64,000 bases of DNA from RPQJ01 sp963846315 (GTDB lineage: Bacteria > Pseudomonadota > Gammaproteobacteria > Steroidobacterales > Steroidobacteraceae). Shown piece after piece: positions 8,558 through 16,533 of this stretch; positions within the stretch are counted from its first letter, which is position 1; each line of letters starts with the position of its first letter. The stretch spans positions 193,475 through 257,474 of the forward strand of contig CAWJVM010000005.1 in assembly GCA_963846315.1 (NCBI GenBank). The letters run 5' to 3'. The notes beneath the pieces were generated by a model. That model made no database searches. It was not told the DNA's origin and saw nothing but the letters and a program-made list of their open reading frames with translations. Both the position numbers and the translations under genes were made by a program.

Positions 8558-9253
8558 TTACTCGGGCCGGGTCGAGAAACGATACCCTGAACCACGCACC
8601 GTCTGCACCAGCGAGTCGCACGCAAACGGCTCCAGCGCCTTGCGCAGCCGGCGGATGTGCACGTCCACCGTGCGCTCCTCGACGTAGACGTTGCCGCCCC
8701 AGACACGATCGAGCAACTGGCTGCGCGCGTACACGCGCTCCGGGTGCTCCATGAAGAACTGCAACAGGCGGTACTCGGTGGGACCGAGCGACACCGTTTG
8801 CTCGCCCACGATGACGCGGTGACTGACGGGATCGAGCTTGAGCGCGCCCGCCTCGATCGACTCGCCCGAGGCGGTCGGCGACGTCCGGCGCAACACGGCC
8901 TGGATACGTGCCAGCAGTTCCCGTGGACTGAAGGGCTTGGTGACGTAATCGTCCGCACCCCCTTCGAGACCCGCGACCTTGTCGTGCTCTTCGGCGCGGG
9001 CCGTGAGCAGGATCACCGGCAGGTCCTGCGTTTCCTTGTTGCGCTTGATCGAACGAGTAAGCTCGAGTCCGCTCTGGTCGGGCAGCATCCAGTCGACCAG
9101 CAGCAGGTCGGGACGGGAATCCGCGATGCGCGCGCGCGCTTCGCTGCAGTCTTCCGCTTCGCTGACCGTGAATCCGGCGCGACGCAACCCGAACGCGATC
9201 ATGTCCCGGATCGGCTTCTCGTCTTCGACGATCAGGATCTGCTTGCCTGTCAT
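8558..9253 (-). CDS. phoB: Phosphate regulon response regulator PhoB
   Basis: OmpR-family transcription factor that binds Pho boxes, 231 residues. Receiver domain: acidic pocket E10-D11, phospho-acceptor D54 (LLLVDWMLPDQSG), conserved LTA and TKPF. Winged-helix domain in the C-terminal half (VSLGPTEYRLLQFFMEHPER; the recognition helix is followed by YVEERTVDVHIRRLRKAL). I used the ATG beginning MTGKQILIVEDE; an ATG 27 nt upstream would leave almost no leader after the predicted promoter. Confidence 0.95.
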   Translation of the reverse strand: MTGKQILIVEDEKPIRDMIAFGLRRAGFTVSEAEDCSEARARIADSRPDLLLVDWMLPDQSGLELTRSIKRNKETQDLPVILLTARAEEHDKVAGLEGGADDYVTKPFSPRELLARIQAVLRRTSPTASGESIEAGALKLDPVSHRVIVGEQTVSLGPTEYRLLQFFMEHPERVYARSQLLDRVWGGNVYVEERTVDVHIRRLRKALEPFACDSLVQTVRGSGYRFSTRPE

Positions 9254-9289
9254 GACTGGTCCGGTGCTGGCACGTAACATTGCACGCGC

Positions 9290-9323
9290 ATTACAAGCGT
9301 CAATTATGACAATCCCGTGACGG
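9290..9323 (-). promoter_or_regulatory. Pho box and promoter of phoB, overlapping the tsaB 3' end
   Basis: Minus strand: CCGTCAC-GGGA-TTGTCAT (9323-9306), two half-sites at 11-bp spacing, then exactly 10 nt, then TGTAAT (9295-9290) as -10. The box covers the last codons and most of the stop codon of tsaB. It implies autoregulation of phoBR. Confidence 0.78.
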
Positions 9324-10098
9324 TTGGTCGTGCCGGCCAGGCCACGTTGTCACGAATGTAGACCGGCAGCGCGTCGGCGGCCGCCACGCCTTCACCTCGC
9401 TGCAACATCCGTTCGCCGAGGCGTGCAATGGCATCGGCACGCGGATACACGCCAGCGTGGTAGCTGAGACCGGCGGATTCGAGCCGGGCCTGCAGCGCCG
9501 GATACGGGGGAATGCCGTTGCCCGCAAAGTGCAATACGCCCGGTGCGGGCTGCACGCGATCCGCGGGTCCGACGGTCTCCGCGTCCAGCAAGAGAGGAAC
9601 CTCCGGGTCGCCCTGGTCGAACCGGTAGCAGCCCCAGTACACCTCTTTCATGCGGGCGTCGTTGCAGACGAGGACTCCGGCTCCCTCTCCCGCTACAGCG
9701 GGAGAGGGTTGGGGTGAGGGCTCGGAACCCTCACCCGCGCTACGCGCGACCTCTCCCGCTGACGCGGGAGAGGTGAATCCGGTGAGATAAGCGACGGCGG
9801 CGAGACTCGATACCGGCGCAACGCGCAGGTCCGCACCATACGCCAGGCCCTGGATGACGCCCGCCGCGATCCGCAAGCCGGTGAAGCCACCCGGGCCGCG
9901 ACCGAACGCCAGCCCATCGAGGTCCTTGAGCTTGCAGCCCGCCTCCGCCAGCAAGCCGTCGATCATCGGCAGGATCAGGTCGGCATGCCCGCGCTCGGTA
10001 ATGGTGAATCGCTGGCGCAGTTCGCCATCGGACCACAGCAGCGCCGCCGAGCACGCTTCGGTCGACGTGTCGATCGCGAGCACCCGCAGTCGGGTCAT
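9304..10098 (-). CDS. tsaB: tRNA threonylcarbamoyladenosine biosynthesis protein TsaB, with an in-frame REP insertion
   Basis: Partner of TsaD in making the universal t6A37 modification of tRNAs that read ANN codons. N-terminal ASKHA fold: LAIDTSTEACSAAL, then HADLILPMIDGLL, FGRGPGGFTGLRI and NDARMKEVYWG, all conserved. At 264 residues it is longer than usual (about 230). The extra ~33 residues (about 108-140, low complexity, rich in Ser, Gly and Pro) are encoded by a palindromic REP element inserted between the LAAVAYLTGF and VLVCNDARM segments, in frame. The start ATG overlaps the yoaA stop by four bases (ATGA). Confidence 0.92.
   Translation of the reverse strand: MTRLRVLAIDTSTEACSAALLWSDGELRQRFTITERGHADLILPMIDGLLAEAGCKLKDLDGLAFGRGPGGFTGLRIAAGVIQGLAYGADLRVAPVSSLAAVAYLTGFTSPASAGEVARSAGEGSEPSPQPSPAVAGEGAGVLVCNDARMKEVYWGCYRFDQGDPEVPLLLDAETVGPADRVQPAPGVLHFAGNGIPPYPALQARLESAGLSYHAGVYPRADAIARLGERMLQRGEGVAAADALPVYIRDNVAWPARPTVTGLS
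9683..9773. repeat. REP-like palindromic element inside tsaB
   Basis: Composite palindrome: an 11-bp stem CCCTCTCCCGC/GCGGGAGAGGG (9683-9708), a central dyad GTGAGGG/CCCTCAC, and a 10-bp stem CCTCTCCCGC/GCGGGAGAGG (9750-9773). The same motif recurs at about 31.1, 34.8, 35.4, 37.7 and 41.9 kb. This copy is translated as part of TsaB. Confidence 0.85.
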
Positions 10099-12029
10099 CC
10101 GAGTTTCTCGCGCAGAAAGGCCTGCACGTCCTCGAGCGCGCGCGTGCGCCGCATCGGCGGCAGGCTGGTGATGAACTGTCGGCCATAGCCCTTCGTCACC
10201 AGGCGAGTATCGCAGAGCATCACCACGCCACAGTCGGTTTCATCGCGAATCAGCCGGCCGACGCCCTGCTTCAGCGCAATCACCGCCTGGGGTACCTGCT
10301 CGTCGAAAAACGGATTGCCGCCCTGCTCGCGGATCGCTGCAAGCCGCGCCTTGAGCAGCGGATCGTCCGGTGCCGCAAACGGCAGCTTGTCGATGATCAC
10401 GACGCTGAGGGCCTCGCCCTTCACGTCGATGCCCTCCCAGAAACTGCCGGTGCCGAGCAGCACGGCATTGCCGGCTTCCCGGAACGCGCGCAACAGGTGG
10501 TCGCGCGACGCACCGCCCTGGATCAGCACCGGGAACGGCGGCTTCTCGCCCCACAGCCGATAGAGTTCCTCGGCGCCTTCGCGCAGCCCGCGATGACTCG
10601 TGAACAGGATGAACGCACGACCGCCGCTCGCTTCGAGCACCGGCAACGCCGCGTTGATCACGTTGCGCGAATGGTCCGGCGCACCCGGCTCACCCAGCCC
10701 CTTGGGCAGGTACATCAGCGCCTGGTTGGCGAAATCGAACGGGCTTTCGAACCGCACGGTCGTTGCATGCTTCAGCCCGCTGCGACGCTTGAAGTGCGAA
10801 AAGTCGTCGCCCACGGCAAGCGTCGCGGACGTGAGAATCCAAGCGCACGGCTGCGTCTCCATCAGGGCAGAGAGCTGGCTCGCCACGTCGACGGGCGCGA
10901 AATGCGCGCTGACGTTGCGCGCGCTGGTTTCGGCCCAGCGCACGCCACCCGGTGCCTCCGCGGCCGTCAATGACTGCAGCCGGTCGGCGCTTTCCTCGAG
11001 TCGTTCCTGCAGGCGCTTGAACGCGGCCTGGCCGTCGGCGCCGAGCGGCGCGATCGCATCGGCCAGTTCCTTCGCGCGCGCGCCCAGTCCGTTCAGCGCT
11101 TCGAGCAGGCGGTCCGGCCACTGCGTGTGTTCGAGGCGCGCATCCTGGCCACCGGTGATCGCCAGCACGGCCGCGATCTGCGCATCCAGTCCGTTCAGTG
11201 CGCCATCGACGTTGCCAGCCATCTGCTGCGCCAGCAGCAACTCACCCGCCACGTCTTTCGACAGGTGGGTGAGCTGACGCGTGCTGACGCTGTAGCCCAG
11301 GAACTGCGCGGCGACGTCCGGCAACTGGTGGGCTTCGTCGATCACGATCGCGTCGGCACCGGGCAGCAGGTCGCCGAAGCCCTCGTCCTTGAGCACGAGG
11401 TCGGCCATCAGCAAGTAGTGGTTGACGACGACGATGTCGGCCGCCTGCGCTTCGCGCCGCGCCGCAAGCACGAAACACTCCTCGAATTTTGGACAGTCGG
11501 CACCAAGGCAGTTCTCGCGCGTCGACGTCACCCACGGCCACACCGGATCCTGTTCACCGATGCCGGGTAACTCTGCAATGTCGCCCCGCTTCGTCGTGTA
11601 CGACCACGAACGGACCTTGGGCAACGCGGTCGCGACTTCCTTGCGCAACCCGCGGGCATAGGCCTGTTGCTCGGTCATGTCGAGCCGGTGACGGCACAGG
11701 TAATTGGCGCGTCCCTTGAGCAACGCGATGCGCACGGGTCGCCCGATCGCGGCACAGATCGTCGGCAGGTCACGATGGAACAGCTGGTCCTGCAACGCGC
11801 GCGTTCCCGTGGACACGATGACCTTGCGACCGGACAACAGGGCGGGTACCAGGTAAGCGAACGTCTTGCCCGTGCCGGTGCCGGCTTCGACCACCAGTTG
11901 CGTTCGCTCCTGCAGCGCGGCGGCCACGTGCTCCGCCATCTCGATCTGCTGCGGCCGCGAGGAATAGCCCGGCAGTGTGCGGGCCAGCGGGCCGGCGGGA
12001 CCCAGGATTTCGGCCAGGGGCATTGCCAT
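10095..12029 (-). CDS. yoaA: ATP-dependent DNA helicase, XPD/DinG family (YoaA type)
   Basis: 5'-3' iron-sulfur helicase of superfamily 2, about 644 residues from the chosen start MAMPLAEIL. Walker A is EAGTGTGKTF, the Walker B/DEAH box is VIDEAHQLPD. Fe-S cluster cysteines appear in NYLCRHRL and in ENCLGADCPKFEECF. C-terminal helicase motifs include FILFTSHRGL, GTGSFWEGID and QGVGRLIRDETD. YoaA works with Hol chi (HolC) in repair of stalled forks; HolC is not in the window. The start lies 6 nt after the upstream stop, and the stop overlaps tsaB, so yoaA-tsaB form one unit. Confidence 0.92.
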   Translation of the reverse strand: MAMPLAEILGPAGPLARTLPGYSSRPQQIEMAEHVAAALQERTQLVVEAGTGTGKTFAYLVPALLSGRKVIVSTGTRALQDQLFHRDLPTICAAIGRPVRIALLKGRANYLCRHRLDMTEQQAYARGLRKEVATALPKVRSWSYTTKRGDIAELPGIGEQDPVWPWVTSTRENCLGADCPKFEECFVLAARREAQAADIVVVNHYLLMADLVLKDEGFGDLLPGADAIVIDEAHQLPDVAAQFLGYSVSTRQLTHLSKDVAGELLLAQQMAGNVDGALNGLDAQIAAVLAITGGQDARLEHTQWPDRLLEALNGLGARAKELADAIAPLGADGQAAFKRLQERLEESADRLQSLTAAEAPGGVRWAETSARNVSAHFAPVDVASQLSALMETQPCAWILTSATLAVGDDFSHFKRRSGLKHATTVRFESPFDFANQALMYLPKGLGEPGAPDHSRNVINAALPVLEASGGRAFILFTSHRGLREGAEELYRLWGEKPPFPVLIQGGASRDHLLRAFREAGNAVLLGTGSFWEGIDVKGEALSVVIIDKLPFAAPDDPLLKARLAAIREQGGNPFFDEQVPQAVIALKQGVGRLIRDETDCGVVMLCDTRLVTKGYGRQFITSLPPMRRTRALEDVQAFLREKLG

Positions 12030-12034
12030 GCGGG

Positions 12035-12640
12035 TCAGGAAAACGTCGCGCGGAAGCGCAGCAGCGCAGTCGACGCCGGGCCCAGGGGTTTGCTGAGCAC
12101 CCACCGGACATGCGTGTAGTCTTTCTCGAGCGGCTTGCGCTGTGCCTTCTTGCCGCCGCCCGCGGCACGGGCCAGCATTTCCGGCGTCGCGAACGACTTG
12201 CCGCCGTCGATCGAGAACTGCACCTCGGCGGCGGGACCGGTGGCCGAACCCCGCAGGTAATGCACGCCGAACGGCAGGCGCTTGGTGACGACGACGGCGT
12301 CCACCGCCTGTTTGCCCGGATTGCGCACGCGCACCGTGTAGTGAACTTCATCGCCGGCATTCAGCCGCTCGGCCGGGATCCAGCGACGGATTTCCCGTCC
12401 GCCCGGGCCCGTGGACACGTCGAGCTTCTGCATTTCAATCGACGTTGCCAACGGACCGGATCCGGTGGCCGCGGCGACGCTGACCGTGTCGGCAGGCTCC
12501 TGCGCGAACGCCCTGCCCGCGGTACCCAGGGCCCAGAGGACGAACAGCACAGCAGCCACGAATGCCGCGCGCGACGGGCCGACGCTGCCGACGACACTGC
12601 GTGGCAACGGGGGTGCGGGTGCGTTCTGCAGGCTGGCCAT
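12035..12640 (-). CDS. Secreted protein with a DUF11-type domain
   Basis: 201 residues from the ATG beginning MASLQNAPAPPLP. A hydrophobic segment (AAFVAAVLFVLWALGTAG, about 26-43) followed by RAFAQ looks like a signal peptide. The rest resembles the conserved-repeat (DUF11) Ig-like fold: RLNAGDEVHYTVRVRNPGK, then VVTKRLPFGVHYL, then VQFSIDGGKSF. Function unknown. It precedes yoaA by 5 nt, so it is probably in the same operon. An earlier start 177 nt upstream is possible but would place the hydrophobic segment internally. Confidence 0.65.
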   Translation of the reverse strand: MASLQNAPAPPLPRSVVGSVGPSRAAFVAAVLFVLWALGTAGRAFAQEPADTVSVAAATGSGPLATSIEMQKLDVSTGPGGREIRRWIPAERLNAGDEVHYTVRVRNPGKQAVDAVVVTKRLPFGVHYLRGSATGPAAEVQFSIDGGKSFATPEMLARAAGGGKKAQRKPLEKDYTHVRWVLSKPLGPASTALLRFRATFS

Positions 12641-12776
12641 CGGGGGCGGACTCTGCGGGACCGGCGGATTCGAGGCAAGGGACAAACTGGCGGCGGATGC
12701 CGCGAAATGCCGTGTTCGAACCAGTGTTTCGGCCCGCCAAGGTGCCGTCCAGCCCAGGTTGGGCATTTCTACCGAT

Positions 12777-12830
12777 TTGACAGTTGTTTTCATCTGGACT
12801 ATTGTGCAATGCAGCAATGCTGCAATGCAG
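12777..12830 (+). promoter_or_regulatory. Strong promoter of the phasin gene with a PhaR-like operator
   Basis: TTGACA (12777-12782), 17 nt, TATTGT (12800-12805). Immediately downstream, over the likely start of transcription, a TGC-rich stretch contains CTGC-AAT-GCAG (12820-12830) and a direct repeat GCAATGCAGCA. As I recall, PhaR of Paracoccus recognises CTGC-N3/4-GCAG at phasin and phaR promoters; this site fits. No phaR gene is in the window. Confidence 0.68.
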
Positions 12831-12858
12831 CAGTCCTAGACAACCCAAGGAGATCTCC

Positions 12859-13407
12859 ATGATCGTAGATATGCAGGAATACGTCGCCGAGGGCGGTGAG
12901 CTGCTCGTCGGCAAGGTTCGCAAGTTCCGCCGGAACTCCGTTGATTCCGTGCGCGAAGCCGTCACCGGCTCCGCCGAAACCCTGAAGGCCCTGAAGAGCC
13001 CTGTGCGCATGATCGCGCGCTCGGGCGTCAAGCTGACCACGGTCTCGCAGACGACCGTGCAGAGCCTGATCGAATTGCAGTCGGACGTCGTGACGTCCGC
13101 CCTGACCGAAGTCGCGCTGCGCCTCGAGCGCGCGACGCAGGCTGAGAACATCATTGAATTCGTGCGCGAGCAGATCGAGCTCACGCCGGCCACGCGGGCC
13201 CGCGTCGTCGAAGACGCGACCCGCGCGGTGACGATCTTCAAGACAGCTGGCCGCGACTTCCGCAACGTCGCCAAGCATGCCTACGTCAGCCTGGTCGAGA
13301 AGGCCGAGAAGGAAGCTGAGGCCCCGAAGGCCGCCGTGCGTCGCAAGACCGCTGCCGCCAAGCGCGCGGTCCGCAAGACCGTCAAGCGCGCCCGCAAGGC
13401 AGCTTAA
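12859..13407 (+). CDS. Phasin family protein with a basic, histone-like tail
   Basis: 182 residues, ATG preceded by AAGGAG. The first ~130 residues are an amphipathic helical phasin domain (SVREAVTGSAETLKALKSP; VTSALTEVALRLERATQ). The last ~35 are Lys/Arg/Ala-rich (KTAAAKRAVRKTVKRARKAA), like the DNA-binding tail of PhaF-type phasins. Phasins coat polyhydroxyalkanoate granules; the tail suggests it also tethers granules to the nucleoid. Own promoter and own terminator, so a single-gene unit. No PHA synthase gene is nearby. Confidence 0.82.
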   Translation: MIVDMQEYVAEGGELLVGKVRKFRRNSVDSVREAVTGSAETLKALKSPVRMIARSGVKLTTVSQTTVQSLIELQSDVVTSALTEVALRLERATQAENIIEFVREQIELTPATRARVVEDATRAVTIFKTAGRDFRNVAKHAYVSLVEKAEKEAEAPKAAVRRKTAAAKRAVRKTVKRARKAA

Positions 13408-13490
13408 CTCTCTGATTTCGGACGAAAGCCGGGCCCGCACCGTCTCTTAATACCAAGACGCGGACCCTGGCCACCGGTCTCCCCCTGATT

Positions 13491-13518
13491 GCGCCCTCCC
13501 CGGAGGGCGCTTTTTTTT
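13491..13518 (+). terminator. Rho-independent terminator after the phasin gene
   Basis: GCGCCCTCC (13491-13499) pairs with GGAGGGCGC (13502-13510), followed by eight T residues (13511-13518). It separates the phasin unit from pckG. Confidence 0.9.
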
Positions 13519-13538
13519 GGTGCGTACTTTCCCGAACG

Positions 13539-13587
13539 CTGCGTTTGCGTCGCAACGCAGCGCCGCAGGGGGTCGGGCGGCTATAAT
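13539..13587 (+). promoter_or_regulatory. Promoter region of pckG: consensus -10 and an upstream dyad
   Basis: A perfect TATAAT (13582-13587) lies 27 nt before the pckG ATG; there is no good -35 at 16-18 nt. Upstream a 7-bp dyad CTGCGTT/AACGCAG (13539-13560) could be an activator or repressor site, which would fit a promoter lacking a -35. Confidence 0.5.
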
Positions 13588-13614
13588 TCGGGGACTGTGA
13601 AAGAAGGTCCTTTA

Positions 13615-15360
13615 ATGACTACGAATACATCCCTGCGTGCCTGGGTTGAGCAGACCGCAAAACTCACGCAACCCGACCACGTCCACTGGTGCAACGGCTC
13701 GGACATCGAACGCGACGAACTGGTGCAGCGGATGCTCGGCACCGGCGACCTGATCGAGCTCAACCAGGCCACGTTTCCCAACTGCTACCTGCACCGCTCG
13801 AATCCGTCGGATGTCGCGCGCGTCGAGCACCTCACCTTCATCTGCACGCCGCAGAAAGAAGACGCGGGTCCGAACAACAACTGGATGGACCCGGCCGCCG
13901 GTCACAAGACCATCGACGCGCTGTTCGACGGCTGCATGAAAGGCCGCACGATGTACGTCGTGCCCTACTGCATGGGCCCGATCAACTCGCCCTATTCGCG
14001 CTGTGGCGTCGAAATCACCGACAGCCCGTACGTCGTGCTCAACATGCGGATCATGACCCGCATGGGCGCGCCGGCGCTGCACCGGATCGAGAAGGACGGC
14101 ACCTTCGTCAAGGGCCTGCACTCGATTGGCGACCTCGATCCCGACAAGCGCTTCATCATGCATTTCCCCGAGGAGCTTTCGATCAAGAGCATCGGCTCCG
14201 GTTACGGCGGCAACGCGCTGCTCGGCAAGAAGTGCCACGCGCTGCGCATCGCGAGTTTCCAGGCACGCACGGAAGGCTGGCTTGCAGAACACATGCTGAT
14301 CGTCGGCATGGAGAACCCGCGCGGCGAAGTGCATTACGTGCTTGGCGCGTTCCCGTCGGCCTGCGGCAAGACCAACCTCGGCATGCTGATCCCACCGGAC
14401 ACGATGCCGGGCTGGAAGGTCTGGACGATTGGCGAGGACATCGCCTGGCTGCACGTGGGCAGCGATGGTCGCCTGCGCGCGATCAACCCCGAGGCGGGTT
14501 TCTTCGGCGTGGTGCCGGGCACCAGCCCGAAGACCAACCGCAACGCCTACGAGATGATCCATCACGACACCATCTTCACCAACGTGGCGCTGACGGCCGA
14601 CAACGAGCCGTGGTGGGAAGGCCGCACGTCGGGCACGCCGGTCATCGACTGGCAAGGCAAGCCGTACGACAAGGCGACCGCGAAGACGCCGGCGGCGCAT
14701 CCGAATTCACGCTTCACCGTCTCGGCGAAGCAGAACCCCGCCTACTCGCACCTGATGGAGCACCCGGAAGGCGTGCCGATCTCGGCCATCCTGTTCGGTG
14801 GCCGCCGCCGCGAAGTGGCCCCGCTGGTGTACGAAGCCCGCGACTGGGCGCACGGCGTGATGGTCGGTGCCGGCATGGCCTCGGAGACGACTGCCGCGGC
14901 CGTGGGCCAGGTGGGCGTGGTCCGCCGGGACTCGATGGCGATGAAACCGTTCTGCGGCTACAACTTCGCGGATTACTGGTCGCACTGGCTGAGTTTCGAG
15001 GGCCGCGCCAAGCAGCTGCCGAAGATCTACCACGTCAACTGGTTCCGCCAGGACAAGGACGGCAAGTTCCTGTGGCCGGGCTTCGGCGACAACCTGCGCG
15101 TGCTGTCCTGGATCGTCGATCGGTGCGAAGGCCGTGCGCAGGCCCGGGAGACGCCGATCGGCTTCCTGCCGCGCCCCGAGGACATCGACCTCAAGGGCCT
15201 GAGCCTGCCCGAGTCGTCGCTGCACCAGTTGCTCGACCTCGACACCGCCGCCTGGCACGTCGAGATCGACGACATCGGCAAGTACCTCGACAGCTACGGC
15301 GCCCGGATGCCGGCGGAGCTCAAAGAGCAGTGCCAGCAGGTGAAGGAAGCGCTCGGCTAG
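13615..15360 (+). CDS. pckG: Phosphoenolpyruvate carboxykinase (GTP)
   Basis: Converts oxaloacetate and GTP to PEP, CO2 and GDP: the entry step of gluconeogenesis. 581 residues, slightly shorter than the ~600 usual. The GTP-type signature is clear: the cysteine-containing P-loop FPSACGKTN at about residue 246, the substrate-binding region PYCMGPINSPYSRCGVEITD, the metal and nucleotide region (IGEDIAWLHVG), and FCGYNFADYWSHWL. The start has an AAGAAGG site 8 nt upstream. Monocistronic. Confidence 0.96.
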   Translation: MTTNTSLRAWVEQTAKLTQPDHVHWCNGSDIERDELVQRMLGTGDLIELNQATFPNCYLHRSNPSDVARVEHLTFICTPQKEDAGPNNNWMDPAAGHKTIDALFDGCMKGRTMYVVPYCMGPINSPYSRCGVEITDSPYVVLNMRIMTRMGAPALHRIEKDGTFVKGLHSIGDLDPDKRFIMHFPEELSIKSIGSGYGGNALLGKKCHALRIASFQARTEGWLAEHMLIVGMENPRGEVHYVLGAFPSACGKTNLGMLIPPDTMPGWKVWTIGEDIAWLHVGSDGRLRAINPEAGFFGVVPGTSPKTNRNAYEMIHHDTIFTNVALTADNEPWWEGRTSGTPVIDWQGKPYDKATAKTPAAHPNSRFTVSAKQNPAYSHLMEHPEGVPISAILFGGRRREVAPLVYEARDWAHGVMVGAGMASETTAAAVGQVGVVRRDSMAMKPFCGYNFADYWSHWLSFEGRAKQLPKIYHVNWFRQDKDGKFLWPGFGDNLRVLSWIVDRCEGRAQARETPIGFLPRPEDIDLKGLSLPESSLHQLLDLDTAAWHVEIDDIGKYLDSYGARMPAELKEQCQQVKEALG

Positions 15361-15371
15361 CGCCGAGCGCA

Positions 15372-15497
15372 GGGGATAGGGGTTAGGGGTTAGTCGGAAG
15401 TTCGCACTGGACCGACACTTCATCGCTCCGCCGCAGGTACTGAGCCGATATTTCAGGCTTCAACAGCACCTCCGACTAACCCCTATCCCCTAACCCC
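15372..15497. repeat. Long inverted repeat of TTAGGGG-type tracts after pckG
   Basis: The arms 15372-15398 and 15471-15497 are inverted copies (27 nt, differing only by TTA/ATA swaps between G tracts). Each arm has three GGGG runs separated by 3 nt. The 72-nt spacer shows no gene. It could act as a bidirectional transcription block between the convergent pckG and cyclase genes, or be a dispersed repeat. Confidence 0.75.
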
Positions 15498-15500
15498 TTA

Positions 15501-15524
15501 GCTCGAGGACGTCAGTCCTCGAGC
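15501..15524 (-). terminator. 10-bp hairpin at the 3' end of the cyclase gene
   Basis: GCTCGAGGAC/GTCCTCGAGC form a perfect 10-bp stem with a 4-nt loop. The loop contains the TGA stop codon of the cyclase gene. No T run follows, so intrinsic termination would be weak. Confidence 0.45.
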
Positions 15525-16411
15525 GAGAACCGGATCACGTCCGCCGCAGTCGGGTCCGGCAATTTGCCGAGCCCGATGCAACCCTCGCCATGCAGCGCGA
15601 CGGAATCCCGCCGCACGAACGATTCCTTGCCGTCCGCATGCAGCACGAAGGTGCCGTTCGTGCTCTGGTCGATGAGCAGGAAGCGGCCCCGCACCAGTTC
15701 GATCTTGGCGTGCAGGCGTGAAATCAGCGCGCCTCTCTGCACCACGCTGTTTTCCTCGGCCCGACCCATCGTGATTTCGTTGCGGGCATCGTCGAGCACG
15801 ATCTCGGTGTTGCGATGCCGCACGCGCACGCGTCGCGCGCCATGCATGCCGCCCATCGCGATCGACGGCAGCATGCTGGTCGCGTCCTCCTGTTGCCACA
15901 GGATCTCGTAGAGCTCCATCTCCTCGTTGAGGCCACGCAGCGAGGTGATGTCCACGCGGCGTGAGACGGCGCGCCACTCGGGCGAACAGCGGCGCAGTGA
16001 GTCCGCCGAGAGAATGATCTGGCCGGCCTTGGCCTGGCTGGTCATGCGGTTGGCGGTGTGCACCGACGCGCCGAAGATGTCCTTGTTTTCGAGCACGGCC
16101 GGCCCGAAGTGACAGCCGATGCGGATCGCGACGTGCTGGCCCTGCACGAGGAGCTCGGGGCGGGCGCCGATGTCCTGCTGCATCTCGCCACCGGCGTTCA
16201 CGGCGTCGTCGACGGTCGGGAAGATCGCGAGGATCTCGTCGCCGATGGTCTTGATGACCGTGCCGCGGTTGCGCCCGGTCGCCTCGCGCATGATCTCGAC
16301 GCAGAGCTGGATCAGCTCGCGCGCACGCTGGTCGCCGAGCAGCTCGTACAGGCGAGTGCTGCCCACGACATCGGCGAAGAGGACGGCGACTTCCGTCTCG
16401 GTACTGGTCAC
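15512..16411 (-). CDS. Class III adenylate/guanylate cyclase with C-terminal FHA domain
   Basis: About 299 residues. Residues 1-165 are a class III nucleotide cyclase domain: metal-binding D14 (LFADVVGSTRLY) and D58 (KTIGDEILAIF) and the NRMTSQAK segment are all present, so it may be active. Residues ~200-299 form an FHA phosphothreonine-binding domain with the key GR, SR.H and N residues (ITMGRAEEN; LISRLHAKIE; DQSTNGTFV). The combination suggests a cyclase recruited or controlled by Ser/Thr phosphorylation. I prefer the GTG start; the TTG 9 nt upstream sits too close to the AGGGG site. No kinase or phosphatase gene is adjacent. Confidence 0.85.
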   Translation of the reverse strand: MTSTETEVAVLFADVVGSTRLYELLGDQRARELIQLCVEIMREATGRNRGTVIKTIGDEILAIFPTVDDAVNAGGEMQQDIGARPELLVQGQHVAIRIGCHFGPAVLENKDIFGASVHTANRMTSQAKAGQIILSADSLRRCSPEWRAVSRRVDITSLRGLNEEMELYEILWQQEDATSMLPSIAMGGMHGARRVRVRHRNTEIVLDDARNEITMGRAEENSVVQRGALISRLHAKIELVRGRFLLIDQSTNGTFVLHADGKESFVRRDSVALHGEGCIGLGKLPDPTAADVIRFSLED

Positions 16412-16533
16412 GCTCGGCAAAACCCCTGGGCGCCCGTGGCGGGCAGATGGACCCGACTCGACTTTACATTATATCCAGTGTGGCCCGTCGCCCAGTGGCG
16501 GCATGTACAGGCCGGGGGGCGCCGGCAGGATCG

